From Gigaspora rosea (Eukaryota > Glomeromycota > Glomeromycetes > Diversisporales > Gigasporaceae), in contig QKWP01000830.1 in the NCBI GenBank assembly GCA_003550325.1, positions 122,808 to 186,807 of the forward strand: a DNA stretch of 64,000 bases. Direction: 5' to 3'. Numbering within the stretch: position 1 is the stretch's first letter; each line of letters starts with the position of its first letter. This document shows, piece by piece, positions 10,916 through 22,019 of the stretch. Both the position numbers and the translations under genes were made by a program. A model generated the notes under the pieces. The model was given only the letters and a program-made list of their open reading frames with translations. It was not told the DNA's origin and made no database searches.

Positions 10916-11282
10916 AAAAAAGTTCAAATTTAAGAAAATTAAAACATTATGCTTCTTTTTTTTTTCTCTTTCAAGATTGCTTAAGATTATAAGATTATAA
11001 GCTTATTTGAAATTAGCGATAAAACAAAAAAATCAAATTTCATAACAATTAACATATTGTTGAATAATAATAAAAAAGAAAATATTATCTGAAGTCAAGT
11101 TTTATTGGATACTAAAGTTGGAAACGCTAAGAATGACTTTCAATACTATACTAGTTTATTTAATAAAATGAATGCTCGCTTAAACATTAGTCCAATTTTT
11201 AGAATATAATTGACATTGTTAATCCTACGTAAAATAATAGCGGCCAGAAAACAAATAGATAGATATTAGATATTAATATTGC
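10916..11282. other. Intergenic, nothing recognised
   Basis: Downstream flank of the zinc-cluster gene, AT-rich, with a poly-T tract near 10956. No other feature seen. Confidence 0.5.
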
Positions 11283-11291
11283 ACGAAACTT

Positions 11292-11816
11292 TAGGGTGTT
11301 ACCTCAACTAATAAAATCAAACATAGTCGGGGTAACATATGAAGTTCATTAATTTCGGATTTATTAATGGTTATATTTCAATATTATCGTTAACCAACTT
11401 TTTATACTAGATGATTATAAAATAATTATAAAAATAAATTTACATTTATTGATACAAATATCTAACGGAAGTGTATATAATTTTTTTTAACTTGCAGCTC
11501 TCAGCTAGCTCTACGTGGTAATAGAGCTATTTTTTTCAATAGTTTATAAAATCATTCAGTTATTATATAAATATTAAATATTAAATAATTAATTAAATTT
11601 TACGAAATTTTTTTAAAAAATTATTTAAAAAATAGCTCTATTACCATGTAGAGCTAGTTGAAAGCTTCAAATTAAAAAAAAATATATGCACTTTTGTTGG
11701 ATACTTATGCTAAAAAATGTAAATTTAATCTAATATTTAAATATACGGCCTATAAAAAATCCGAAATTAATGATCTTCATATATTACCCTAACTACTTAG
11801 TTGAGGTAACACCCTA
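11292..11816. mobile_element. Foldback element with 9-bp target duplication (MULE-like)
   Basis: The ends are tagggtgttacctcaacta and its reverse complement, and pairing continues imperfectly over nearly the whole half-length of the 525-bp element. Inner paired blocks include ctacgtggtaatagagcta (11510-11528) against tagctctattaccatgtag. The direct repeat acgaaactt flanks it at 11283-11291 and 11817-11825. Very long terminal inverted repeats with a 9-bp duplication are typical of Mutator-like elements, so this is best read as a non-autonomous MULE. No transposase frame. Confidence 0.8.
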
Positions 11817-11932
11817 ACGAAACTTATATGTGTCAAATTGAATAATTTATATTCCACTTATTTAAAAATTTTCAGGTGAAAACCGTTGCAGGATACTATA
11901 TAGTTTTTTGGATGCAAAGCAGCCAATAATTT

Positions 11933-12062
11933 ATAGTTATTGATATGGGTTGTGGTGAATAACCCAGTTACACACGGGTTCATAGTCCGTGCCGAAGGCA
12001 CGGGATTTAAATATGAACCCGTGTGTGTAACGGGTTATTCAACATGCCCATATAATAACTAT
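11933..12062. mobile_element. 130-bp hairpin element
   Basis: Arms of about 50 bp (11933-11984 and 12012-12062) are nearly complementary, with blocks tgaataaccc, gttacacac and gggttcata. The loop holds its own GC stem, ccgtgcc-gaa-ggcacgg. Right after it, 12063-12160 carries cacgg and cccgtg words related to the loop. Non-coding; probably a small foldback transposon. Confidence 0.7.
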
Positions 12063-12303
12063 CTTATTGCACGGTGTCTGACGTAACAGTCCCGTGCCAA
12101 TAAGTAAATGAAAAAGCACGGACTGTCATATAAGACCCGTGAAATAACAGAATTTATAAAATAATTTCATTATCTGGCTGTAAAATTTATATACCAGTTA
12201 TCATGACCCCGAAGAGACTCTAAAATGACGCACATTGCATGATGTGATGGATTGATAGCAATAGACGTGGCTGAAGACCACATGAGCTGCTACTATCTGT
12301 CGA

Positions 12304-12475
12304 TGTTTATCTGGCAGGTATGACGTATACACTTACGGAAAGAGTTTTATATTACTTCCGCAGATTTTTATATTAAAATTGATAAGAATTTGTCACATGA
12401 TTTTAATAAACATTTGCAGAAAAATGTAAATTTTTTACGACAGTATTTACATAGTACCTGCCGGATAAGTGTAGA
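12304..12475. repeat. Imperfect inverted repeat
   Basis: ttatctggcaggta (12308-12321) pairs with tacctgccggataa further right (12456-12469), with further complementarity outward. The spacer is about 135 bp of AT-rich DNA. Possibly a degraded MITE. Confidence 0.45.
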
Positions 12476-13130
12476 TACGTATTTCCATTTTCATCTGCTT
12501 ATTACTGATGTACTATGTACAATTAAAATTCAATCTCCAAATAACCCAATTTACAAATTCATTTAAAAAGTCGCTATGATTGAAAAATCAACAATTGATA
12601 TTAGAATCTAGATTATCGGATCTCATACTGATTCGTTAGCGAATATCTTTAAAAACATCATGAACTAAAAATGATGAAATCTTTCATCATACAATTTATG
12701 ATTGACGAATAACACAATCTATGACGAATGATAAAGCATGAAGCCTTTTATTTATTTCATTACATAAATAAATTAGTCGGTTAAACAAATTATTTTTTGG
12801 TCGTATTTTTGACATATCAGACATACCCGATGAGGCCTAACTACCGAAAATATCCGAAGAATTTAACGATAGAAAAAATCATCAGGTTTGTTAAAAAATA
12901 ATCGCTGTATGAGCTTGTTTATTATTTGAGCAGTAGACTTTTTTTTATAACAAACTGATGATTTGAAGCTCGTTATAAAGAAACTCATTGAGAGAGGTCA
13001 ATTGTATTTTAATATTTATTTTTTGAGAGTTATGTCAATCAACATTAACAAGAGTTTCTTCTATATATGTGTTCCGAATTATTTTTCATATGCTGTAAAT
13101 AAAAATATTTTTGGCAGCCTAAACTATAAA
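12476..13130. other. Intergenic, nothing recognised
   Basis: AT-rich. A 62-codon frame at 12963-13151 is Tyr/Phe/Asn-rich without any domain and is not called. Confidence 0.5.
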
Positions 13131-13200
13131 TACAGTCAACTCTGGATATAACGAACCTCGTTATAATGAATTCTGGATATAATGAATTCAAAATTTTAAA
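13131..13200 (+). mobile_element. Tigger/pogo-like terminal fragment
   Basis: The sequence tacagtcaactctggatata followed by acgaacctcgttataatgaa resembles the cagt..actctcgttataacgaac ends of Tc1/mariner elements of the pogo/Tigger type. Related ends occur at 17442, 35760, 38452, 40383 and 50086. No matching right end was found here. Confidence 0.45.
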
Positions 13201-13365
13201 ATTTCTTAATAGTTCGGTATAAAAAAAGCTATGGCTTCTTAAGAAAACATAGTAATTTTTTATAGCGAACTTTTTTTTTGGTCATACTCGAGGGTTCGGT
13301 ATAAAAAGAGCTGATGTAGTTTTGGATACCGAAATTATTATTTTGGCTGCTGAGAATAATTTAGA

Positions 13366-13460
13366 ATGCCAAAAATTCTTTACAATGCCGAAATAATGCT
13401 AAAATTCTTTATATTGCCGAAAATAATGCTAAAATTCTTTACATTGCCGAAATTATTTAA
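13366..13460 (+). repeat. Three tandem units of about 32 bp
   Basis: attgccgaaaataatgct followed by aaaattctttac is repeated three times with small changes, directly downstream of the Tigger-like end. Confidence 0.7.
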
Positions 13461-13587
13461 GCGATAATATAAGTTTAAGAAGTTTTTTTTTTAATTTTAT
13501 AATATGAAATTATTAGACAAAAGAAAATTTCGATTATAAAGTTTAATAACTTAAATTCAAACTTAATAGGAGATTAACTCTCACAAT

Positions 13588-13682
13588 CAGTAAAAAGATT
13601 TGAAATTATTTTTTGTTCTCTGGGAACATAAAATATTAAATTTATGTTCCCAGAAAATTTTTAATGTTCCTATAACTAAATA

Positions 13683-13767
<85 letters not shown>

Positions 13768-14301
13768 TCTCTCTCTCTCCTCTCTCTCTCTTCTCTCTCT
13801 CTCTCTCTCTCTCTTTCTCTTTCTCTCTCTTTCTCTCTTTCACACTCACTCACTCACTCTCACTCATTCTCACTCTCACTCTCTCACTCTCTCACTCACT
13901 CTCTCACTCTCTCACTTTTTCACTCTCACACTCTCACTCTCACACTCTTTCACTCACGCTCTCACTCTCTCACTTTTTTCTTACTCTCTCACTCTCTCTT
14001 ACTCTCACTCTCTCACTCTCTCACTCTCACTCTTTTTCTCTCACTCTTTCTCTCTCACTCTCACTCTTACTCTCTCACACATAAACTCTCTTTTTCTCAC
14101 TCTCACTCTCACTCTTACTCTCACTCTCACTCTCTTTCTCCCACTTTCTCATGCAAAAAAACTATCTCTATAGGGAACACAAATTATAACCTTTATGTTC
14201 CCACTTTGTTCCTAATAGGGAACATAAATTCCAAATTTAATGTTCCTAAATTTTTTTTAAATGTTCCTGAAAACACTGGGAACATCAAATCTTTAACACT
14301 G
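13588..14301. mobile_element. hAT-type MITE with a giant CT microsatellite, copy 1
   Basis: Ends are cagtaaaaagatttga on the left and tcaaatctttaacactg on the right (reverse complement cagtgttaaagatttga). The perfect 8-bp direct repeat ctcacaat flanks it at 13580-13587 and 14302-14309. Eight-bp duplications with YARNG-like ends are characteristic of hAT elements. Subterminal gggaacat and atgttccc words recur several times on both sides and could be transposase sites. The centre (13681-14155) is a (CT)n/(CTCA)n tract of roughly 475 bp, which creates a spurious Leu/Ser-only frame of 242 codons. A second copy lies at 24808-25223. Confidence 0.85.
13681..14155. repeat. CT/CTCA microsatellite
   Basis: Nearly pure pyrimidine on the plus strand, changing from (ct)n to (cactct)n and (tctcac)n towards the right. 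It is internal to the hAT-type MITE; the other copy has only about 170 bp, so it has expanded or contracted since transposition. Confidence 0.9.
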
Positions 14302-14309
14302 CTCACAAT

Positions 14310-14860
14310 CAGCCATATAATGGCGTGATGATGGGTATCTATGTGGCAGCCTAAACAAATTTGGTTTGTATCACGCAAATATATTTTTATGAGGTATAAT
14401 TGTAATAAATCCCCGATAATTTGCAAAAAATTGTAACCTTGTGAATTTCTGGAGTCCTAATTCTCCTCTCCCCAGTTGTGATGGACGCATGAAAACAAGA
14501 AAACAGGAAAACAAAACGAGATTACTATTCGAGACAGCCAGAATTTAAGCCAAAGAAAACTTTTTTCAGCAATGGAAGAAATTAGGCTTATTAGTAAATT
14601 ATGAAAATACTAAATTTACCCTAGACCCAAATATTCAATCCTGTCTTAATTAGATAAACTAGATCACGTCATCTTAGCGCAGCTGCAAAATCAGAAACGT
14701 CGTTTTAGTTTTCTTAAATAACTGATAAATAAATAAATAAAAAATTCATTAAATGTAAGTATTTTCAAGAATTCTTTCTTCTAATAAAAAAAATAAAACG
14801 AAACAATCTAACATTAATGAAAATAAGTGCTTCTGACGCAACTAAATAAATTTTGCCAAG
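14310..14860. other. Intergenic, nothing recognised
   Basis: AT-rich spacer between two hAT-type elements. No gene seen. Confidence 0.5.
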
Positions 14861-14868
14861 ACCTGCGT

Positions 14869-16279
14869 TAGTGTTTCGGGCGAAATTATATATTTCGCCC
14901 AGGCGAAATTTCCGAAATAGGGCGAAATATGTTTCGCCCAAAGACCTCAAATCCGATAATTCCGAAACTGGCGAAACTGGCGAAACGTCCGAAACCTGGC
15001 GAAATGTCCGAAACCTGGCGCAATGTCTGAAAATTGGCGAAACCGAAACCTGGCGAAAGTTCCGAAATCTAATATTAGATGTTTTATTGGAAAAATACCT
15101 AGAGCGTAGTGAAGCGGAGTATGAGTTCAATTCGGGGATGGTGTGAACAGATCCCACGAAATATTCACTTATCCGAAATGTCATATATCAGTAACATGTG
15201 AATAGCGATGACGATAAATTATCATTTCCTTTTAATTTTTGCAAATCCTAAGTTTTTCCAAAATTCCCGCGCGGCATGCGGGATCACGCGCGTGATTCGC
15301 GGGATTGTTTACCGAAAATCTGTAAATTTCGGCCGGAATTATGGTATTGGCCCGAATTATCCAATTATCCCACACATCACGTGAAGGATAACGCGCGGGA
15401 TTACAGTATTGTGTAGTTATCTAATTAGGAAGATTTATTGATAGATACTACAATAATTTTCTTGTAAGGCCACGCAAAGTTAAATTTTCGTTTTGCGAGT
15501 CGTATTTTTTTTTTTAAAAAAAAAAACTTTGCGTGGTCTAAATTCATTCATGTTCACATCTAAGGGAATGCAAAGTTAATTCTTCGGTTTGCATAACATG
15601 GAATCAGAAAATTTTGATTTTTTGTTTTATTGGACCTATCGGGTAATTCCGGAAAAGTAAGGTCATCATCGGGTGACACCGGAGAAAAAATTAAATGGCA
15701 AAAATGGAATAATTGTCACAATAGGAATTTAAAAAAAAATTTTTTTGAAAAATTGAATCGGCAGGTTATGCAAAACGAAAAATTAACTTCGCGTGGCCTA
15801 AATTTCTTATATAAATTTTTTTTAAAGACATATCACACAATTTGGTTCTTTAATGTTGAAATAAACTGAGTTAAAGGATTAAAATCCTGTAAATTTTAAA
15901 TAAATTTTTAAAGTATATAAATTGTTATTTTACCTAGTATTATCTCTTCGTACTGTATGTATACTTCATATATTACTATGTTTTTGCAAGCAAATTTGCC
16001 TATGCAAAAATGTTGTAATTACAAATTACATTATGAATTTATAATTCTGCACACGAGAAAAATAATAGAACAATAGAATTCCGAAAAAGTAAAAAATAAA
16101 AAAATCGAAAAAGTTTCGGAGATTTCGCCATTTCGGTTTCGCCGGTTTTCGGAGGTTTCGCCAGGTTTCGGAAGTTTCGCCCATTTCGGAAATTTCGGAA
16201 ATTTCGGATTTATTTCGCCTTTGGAAGCATTTCGGTTTCGCCTTTCGGATTTTGAAAATGGATTTCGCCCGAAACACTA
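14869..16279. mobile_element. Non-autonomous hAT element, 1.4 kb
   Basis: Terminal repeats are tagtgttt-cgggcgaaat and the exact complement at the right end, obeying the hAT YARNG rule (tagtg). The 8-bp direct repeat acctgcgt flanks it exactly (14861-14868 and 16280-16287). Both subterminal regions are packed with the same short word in opposite orientation: ggcgaaa and cgaaacctgg units at 14872-15075, and tttcgcc and ggtttcgg units at 16083-16275. Such arrays are typical hAT transposase-binding regions. There is no transposase frame. The interior contains an R1 repeat and a GC-richer part with gcgcgggat and ggatcacgcgcgtgat words (15265-15400). Confidence 0.85.
15465..15800 (+). repeat. Dispersed repeat R1, copy 2
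   Basis: Inside the hAT element. Shows ggccacgcaaagttaa, a T/A run that folds on itself, actttgcgtgg, gcataacatgg, catcgggtgacacc and cgaaaaattaacttcgcgtgg. It is the inverted match of 2048-2300. Confidence 0.65.
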
Positions 16280-16422
16280 ACCTGCGTTAACAAACTTGGA
16301 AATTTAAAATATACCCAACTCTGTTTCAATATTCCTTAATTTTATTTTGGGCCGCGATTTTTACCTTTGTTTAAAAAATAATTGACATGAACATTGAAAA
16401 GTTTCAAATTATTTTATTAATA

Positions 16423-16644
16423 CCGTAAAAGTTCTATACAAGACCCAGGTTTGTTTCATAATTCCACCAATTTTTAAACCCTTTAGTAGACCCGGGGTCT
16501 AGTACTTGACCAGAGGTTAGATCATAGGCATTCTAACTATTGGAAAAAACCCGCATTTAATTAATAAAGATTCTGTGGTTCACACCTGGGTCTAATTCAT
16601 GGCGGGTCTACTATTTTGGAGATCTTGCGTACGAACTTTTACGG
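16423..16644. mobile_element. TA-flanked MITE
   Basis: Left end ccgtaaaagttctatacaag is paired with the right end cgtacgaacttttacgg. TA dinucleotides flank the 222-bp unit, as in Tc1/mariner-type insertions. It contains a GC-richer centre (gacccggggtctagta). Non-coding. Confidence 0.75.
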
Positions 16645-16646
16645 TA

Positions 16647-17401
16647 CGATGCAATACTATAAATAAACAAAATGCTACTTAAATTGCTAATTAATAGATG
16701 ATTAATAGATTTGTTTTAATATTAATAGCATGTTTATTTCAATTAAAATCTTACATGATCAAGTAAATTTTTACAGTAATATAAAGTTGGCGGAGATTTA
16801 AACGAAACTTTTAGCCACCCTAATCAGTGATGTTACTGTTTCGTCCAATGGAAAATGATATTCGTATTCGCCCAATAGGGTGCTGGGCAGAATTTTTTAA
16901 TTGATCAAAAAAATCTGTAGATCTGCAAAGGCAACAAGGCAATGATTAAGAATCGCTCACCAATTATCAATTTTAAAATTTGTTTATAACTATTTTCACG
17001 TGCAAGTTGCTTTTATCCCACACACATTCTCATTATCTTTTTAACATAAAATAAAATGAATTGGTGTTGACTACGATCCAATATTAGTGTTGTACAGTAA
17101 TTTGAACTAGTGATGCCCATAACGTATTAACATCATATGTTTTTAGTTTTTTTTTACATTATAAAGCTGATCTTTATATATATAGTCGTTAAAACTGTTA
17201 AATAAAAAACATTATAACTAAATTAAACCGATATTATCAAAATTAAAGTCAAAATATTATAAAACTATAAACTTTTGGAAAGTTCTTGAACATACCAAGC
17301 AGAATATATTGACTTATTGGTTAAACTTTGTAATTAAATTCATAATGAAGAACTTTGCAGCATTGAGTTACAGGCCTCGTTATATTCACTCTTAATATAG
17401 C
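16647..17401. other. Intergenic, nothing recognised
   Basis: AT-rich, no frame or repeat recognised. Confidence 0.5.
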
Positions 17402-17790
17402 CACAACCTTGATATAATCACACTATTTTAAGCTCTGACTACAAGTTACTCTCGTTATAGTAAACTCTCGATATAGTGAAGACTAATTAAAATCTCGATA
17501 TAGTGAAGTTGGACCCAAAGCCAGTCTATATAAAATTCTCTCGATATAGTGAATTTACTAATAAACTCTCGATATAGTGAATTTTTTAAAAATTTTTATT
17601 AATGGAACCGACCACTTCACTATAACGAGTTTGACTTGTATTATAAACTACGGTCAAATCTCGATCTAATCAACCAGCTCGGGAAACAGAAATCCGGTGA
17701 TTATAAAAATTTGTGACTATATTAAGGTCAAATTTTATATAGTTTATAAGTTAGAGCTTAAAAATAGTGTGATTATATCAAGGTCGTGAC
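17402..17790. mobile_element. Inverted-repeat element enclosing a second MITE
   Basis: Arms cacaaccttgatataatcac (17402-17421, pairing on through actattttaagctc) and gtgattatatcaaggtcgtg (17770-17789, with gagcttaaaaatagt before it) are complementary over about 37 bp. A Tigger-like MITE at 17442-17638 lies between them. Confidence 0.6.
17442..17638. mobile_element. Tigger/pogo-like MITE
   Basis: Ends caagttactctcgttatag and ctataacgagtttgacttg are inverted repeats, with TA on both sides. The interior carries about five copies of ctctcgatatagtgaa. 197 bp, non-coding. Confidence 0.7.
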
Positions 17791-18337
17791 AATATTTCAA
17801 TAATAATTATTGATATAATTTCCTGAATCGCGAAACTTTTGATCTAATCTTGAGAACTTATGTTACCAAAGACAAAATAAACATTGTTTAATGGATAGTT
17901 GTCGATATACTGTAATGAGTGTTTGAACGTCCTAAAATCCAAGCTTTTCATACGACCTAAAATTTAAATATTGGGTTATCATATTTTTAAAATTCTCAAT
18001 CTTCATTTAATTAATCAAACCGGAAATAATTTAGGGTACAAGTTTGTCTGGTTGAGAGCTTTTATGAAATAATTTGTGCTGCAAATCAGGCAACTGAACG
18101 CAATGGTCAAAATAAAACATGGAAAAAGTAAATTTTCATAAATAATTACATAATAAATTTAAAATTCGCTATTATAATTTAATTTTAAAATTCTTATTAG
18201 ATACTGTTACATAAGCTTCAAAATATAAACAGAATAAACCTATGACGTAGCCAGTTATCAAATTTTGTCGGCATTTCTAGTAAGAATGTAAAAAATGTTT
18301 ATATTTTGGAAAGAAATTAAAGATGCAGATATCTTTT
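17791..18337. other. Intergenic, nothing recognised
   Basis: Downstream flank of the minus-strand zinc-cluster gene. AT-rich, nothing recognised. Confidence 0.5.
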
Positions 18338-18862
18338 TCAGTATCTACAATAATATTCATTTAGAAAGTTTTCCGGTATATTAACGTTTTCCGATATGTT
18401 AATACCCGATATGTTAATACATGAATCAGAATAGTTGTCAAAAAATAAATTTTGATCTTCATATCCTATAAAGTGCTGATGAGTATTTTCATATTCTGGA
18501 AAAATTGGCGATACATCAACCGCGCTGATATTGTTATTAGGAAAATCGGTAAGCGATGGTGATATAAACGGAGTAATATCGAAATTGAAACCAGAATATA
18601 TTTCTGGTTCTTGAATAGTGTTAACATTCATATTGACATATAAATCATTATCATGTCTAGGAGATTCAGAAGTTGTTTCAGTCCTCTGCCGGCTTCTAAA
18701 CTTCGGACCTCGTTTTTTTTGTTCACTGAATACACATTCAGCATCTCGAATAACGCAATTATCACATGGGAATTTGCCAGTACATTTTTTTTTTGCCATT
18801 TTACATCTTTCACATGCTGACGTCGCGTAATTTCTAATTTTTCTGGGTTGAGTAGTAAACAT
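18338..18862 (-). CDS. Zn2Cys6 zinc-cluster transcription factor, short
   Basis: Single-exon gene of 174 residues, ATG at 18862 to TGA at 18338. Residues 17-43 are a canonical zinc cluster, C-X2-C-X6-C-X5-C-X2-C-X6-C (ACERCKMAKKKC, then PCDNCVIRDAEC), followed by a basic linker (KKRGPKFRSRQR). The rest is acidic and rich in Asn, Ser, Ile and Phe, with a short duplicated ISGINIS and ISENVNI stretch; it could act as an activation region. There is no coiled coil and no fungal_trans domain, so it is much shorter than most of the class, and it lacks the second Cys4 module of the two paralogues in this window. It probably binds CGG-containing DNA in the nucleus. An 11-bp-period array of CGG motifs lies 85-190 bp upstream, which raises autoregulation as a possibility. 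Confidence 0.88.
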   Translation of the reverse strand: MFTTQPRKIRNYATSACERCKMAKKKCTGKFPCDNCVIRDAECVFSEQKKRGPKFRSRQRTETTSESPRHDNDLYVNMNVNTIQEPEIYSGFNFDITPFISPSLTDFPNNNISAVDVSPIFPEYENTHQHFIGYEDQNLFFDNYSDSCINISGINISENVNIPENFLNEYYCRY

Positions 18863-18946
18863 TTATAATTAGAGGTTAACGAACTAGAAAATAATGAAAA
18901 AGAAAATATCGAGGGATCATAAATTTTTATAGTTGCTAGATCATTA

Positions 18947-19051
18947 TTTACCGTTTTCTTACCGCCTTTTTACCGCCATTTTACCGCACCTTTACCGAAC
19001 CTTAACCGCACCTTTACCGACCTTTATCACATTTTACCGCATTTTTACCGT
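18947..19051 (-). promoter_or_regulatory. Ten-unit 11-bp array of CGG motifs upstream of the zinc-cluster gene
   Basis: The word tttaccg (minus strand cggtaaa) repeats with starts spaced almost exactly 11 bp: the A of ACCG falls at 18950, 18961, 18972, 18983, 18994, 19005, 19016, about 19026 (mutated to atca), 19036 and 19047. That is about one DNA turn per unit, so all CGG triplets would face the same side of the helix. CGG is the known half-site of Zn2Cys6 proteins. Binding is inferred. Confidence 0.6.
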
Positions 19052-19157
19052 TTGTCAAACCATAAAACGCAAACATGCACGTGATTCGTTTTAAAAATAG
19101 GTCATCACCGATCCATTGATAAGCTGTTGGCGTTTTTATTGTTTGTCGTACGGACAT

Positions 19158-19680
19158 AAGCGTACGTACGTACTATGCGTAACTCAACTAAGTAAATCAA
19201 AACTATTATATATTACAAATTTTTCGTATTACGCAAATTTATTAAAATTACAGTAATAAATTTAAAATGAACTTAGAAATTTTTACAAGAGCTTTATTAA
19301 TGTTGAAGAATAAAGTTACGCTTTAGAATTTTCTATTAACATATAAAATTTTAACATTCGTCTTATAAATTATTTAAATTTAATTAGTTAAAGTGAAAAA
19401 ATTAGACCTCAACAATACAAGTCCAAATTTTAATAGAATTTTTGCAAAAAATCGAGCGTAACTTTTTAGAAATTTCAGCTAAAAAAAATTCGAAAAAGAA
19501 GTGCAATGTCAAAGGCGTATCTTTTAGAAATTTGTGTTCTTTATTAATTAAATAAAATAATATGATATTTTAATTGATTATTTTAATTTCACCGATTGAA
19601 ATCTGAACATAGTAAGATTACTAATGTTGCTAACATAGTTTTGACTTACTTAATTATGTTACTACTATAGTACGTACACA
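19158..19680. mobile_element. Element with imperfect 45-bp terminal inverted repeats
   Basis: Left gtacgtactatgcgtaactc, then aactaagtaaatcaaaacta, pairs with the right tagttttgacttacttaatt, then atgttactactatagtacgtac. About 520 bp apart, AT-rich interior without a frame. No target duplication was defined. Confidence 0.6.
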
Positions 19681-20231
19681 GCAGCCTCCGAATATTTATC
19701 ACTGTGACACGAATAACAAAATACAGTACAAATTGACTACAATAAAAAAACTGACATTCATTTCATGCTAATTCTACATTGGGCCGTCGGGAAATGACTG
19801 CCGTATAATATATAGTTATTGGATGTCAATCATCCAATAACCGGCTTTATATCGTGATCTCAAGATCATTTTTGTTACATTTAACGAATAACGGAAAGTA
19901 TCTGGGCCAAATTTGATTGTGCTCCTGCGAGACCCAGTCATCTCACGGTCAAATTCTGGCAAGGATACGACAGCTATTGGTGCGCAGCGTCCAATAGTGA
20001 GAAAAAGGTAATTTACGAATTAATAAATTGGATCTATGTTTAATTCAGTTCAATTTTTTATGTACTTACCATAACAAAAATTTTATGTTAGACCTTGTGA
20101 ACAGCGACATTCAAGTAGTTTATCATATATTTGATTTTTATTATTTTGCGCATATGCGTTGTGATGCACTCCATAAGATAAAGATGTAACGTAGGTATTA
20201 CGTGAAATCATAACAAATTAATGATGCATTA
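19681..20231. other. Intergenic with two small hairpins
   Basis: Hairpins gttattggatg-tcaat-catccaataac (19819-19845) and ctattggtgcgcagcgtccaatag (19975-19998) share the word attgg and may be related. Otherwise nothing recognised. Confidence 0.5.
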
Positions 20232-20455
20232 ATTAGGGTGAAGTGTTAGTAAAGAGCATATATGCCCAGAATTTTGCTAAAAAAATTTTTTAATAAAACA
20301 CAAGAGATGGTTTATAAGCAAAATTATGAGCTGTAAGCAATTTTTTAGTTAGGATGAAGTGTTTGTAAAGAGCATATATACCCAAAATTTTGCAAAAAAA
20401 TTTTTTAAATAGAATGCAAAAGGTGGTTTATAAGCAAAATTATGAGCTGTCTGGT
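20232..20455 (+). repeat. Two tandem copies, 117-bp unit
   Basis: Both copies run from ttagg.tgaagtgtt through gtaaagagcatatat, attttgc and ggtttataagcaaaatta to gagctgt. Similarity is roughly 85 per cent by eye. Confidence 0.85.
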
Positions 20456-21842
20456 TATATGTTATAGAATATTTTTAAACCAATTAACTTATATAAATAA
20501 ATATATTATTTGGTTTTTTTTTTAAATTTTGAATAAAAATATTTTAAAAACTACCTATTAAAATCAGTAAAAATTTTACATTAATGGATTGGATTGGATT
20601 TATCCATACTACCAGTAGTATACTGTACTACCAAGTGATCCTTTTAATCAAACTATCTATTAATTTTAAAAATTAATTACTTTATTAAATATATTTTTTA
20701 AATATCTTATATCTGGGCATTTTATATTTAAATTTATATGTTTTGGCTATTTTTTCAATTTTATAGAATTTTTTTGTGCTTTAATAATTTTGGTTAACTA
20801 ATTTTTATATAGCATTTATTAGTTATCTTATAAAATATTTTCAGTAATTAAAAAAGTTTTCTATTAATAAATTACTTCAAATTTTTAATAAAGTAATAAA
20901 AAAAGTTAGTTAATATTGATTATAAAATTTGGTTAAGATTGAATTAATATATAAAAAGTAATTTAATTTAAAAATTTAAAAAACAAATACTATATCTGAT
21001 ATAAATATTTTCAAATTGACACCTTTTACATTTTACTCGTATATTTTTCCTTTTTTGTTCGTGCTTAGAAGCGCTACAAATTTTTTATAAAAGGTAAATC
21101 GAGTTTTTTTAAAATGGTTCCCGTGAAGTTCTCGACTAGAGATCGTCAAAATATTTGGCTAGTACTTACGAATTAGGAAAAAAGTTCATGGTTTTTTTTT
21201 ATATTTTATAAGCCAAATATTCTACACATAACAGCAATATCAATGTGGAAAGATATTGTCTAGGATTACGGCTCAATTCACTGAAAGTTATTTACCAGCC
21301 AACTCATTTTCCGGCGACGTAATGCCAATATGCTATTTTATCTACAGCACATTCTTTCGATAAGAAGTATATCCGACATAACATGGTTTGACAGTCCTTA
21401 GATTAGACATTTACCCAATAATTATTACCTGACATTAATTCTAACCAACACTAACACTAAATTGACCAACCCTAATACTGAATCGGGCAAATTTTATATC
21501 AAGAAAACGATCGTCAAACAAATGTCTTGTCTAACAAATGGATTGTTGAAAACATGTAATGTCGAATACATGTCTTATCGAAAAAATGGGCTGTAACTTT
21601 CAATGAATCGAGCGATAGCATTGTCTAGCAATTTTAATACTCATTTTGAAAAAATAAACTGTTGTTGTGAAAATACAAAGATGGGATATGTAGGAGGGAG
21701 GTCGCTGATTGACCAAATTTTTGTGACCAAATTGGACACTAAACTTGTAGAAGAATTCCTGATCTAGACTTAGGTAGAATTTCATTTATGAATTTTGGAT
21801 TGGTAGACTTTGATTGCCTCATATTTGTTAAGTGCGAAAGCT
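20456..21842. other. Intergenic, nothing recognised
   Basis: Very AT-rich, especially 20460-21010. A 61-codon minus-strand frame at 21600-21785 has no recognisable domain. Confidence 0.5.
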
Positions 21843-22010
21843 TTTAGTTGCTCACATGTTAAATACATTTGAATATGGTTACCCACGTGTTAAATACATC
21901 CGACTTAAGATATAATACTCATATGTTAAATATACTCGAATGCGATATAATAATCATGTTAAATACATTCGATTTGAGATATAATGCTCACATGTCAGAT
22001 ACATTCAAGA
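21843..22010 (+). repeat. Tandem repeat, about five units of 36-48 bp
   Basis: Units share catgttaaatacattcga and gatataatgctca. Confidence 0.75.
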
Positions 22011-22019
22011 TGTTAGCTA

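Noticed and set aside
13600..14328. 242-codon open frame, Leu/Ser/His-rich
   Set aside because: It is translated CT/CTCA microsatellite inside a MITE; there is no domain and the other copy of the MITE does not keep it.
14765..15184. 139-codon minus-strand frame and the 97-codon plus-strand frame over it
   Set aside because: Both come from the cgaaacctgg array at the end of the hAT element; the protein is just the repeat word translated.
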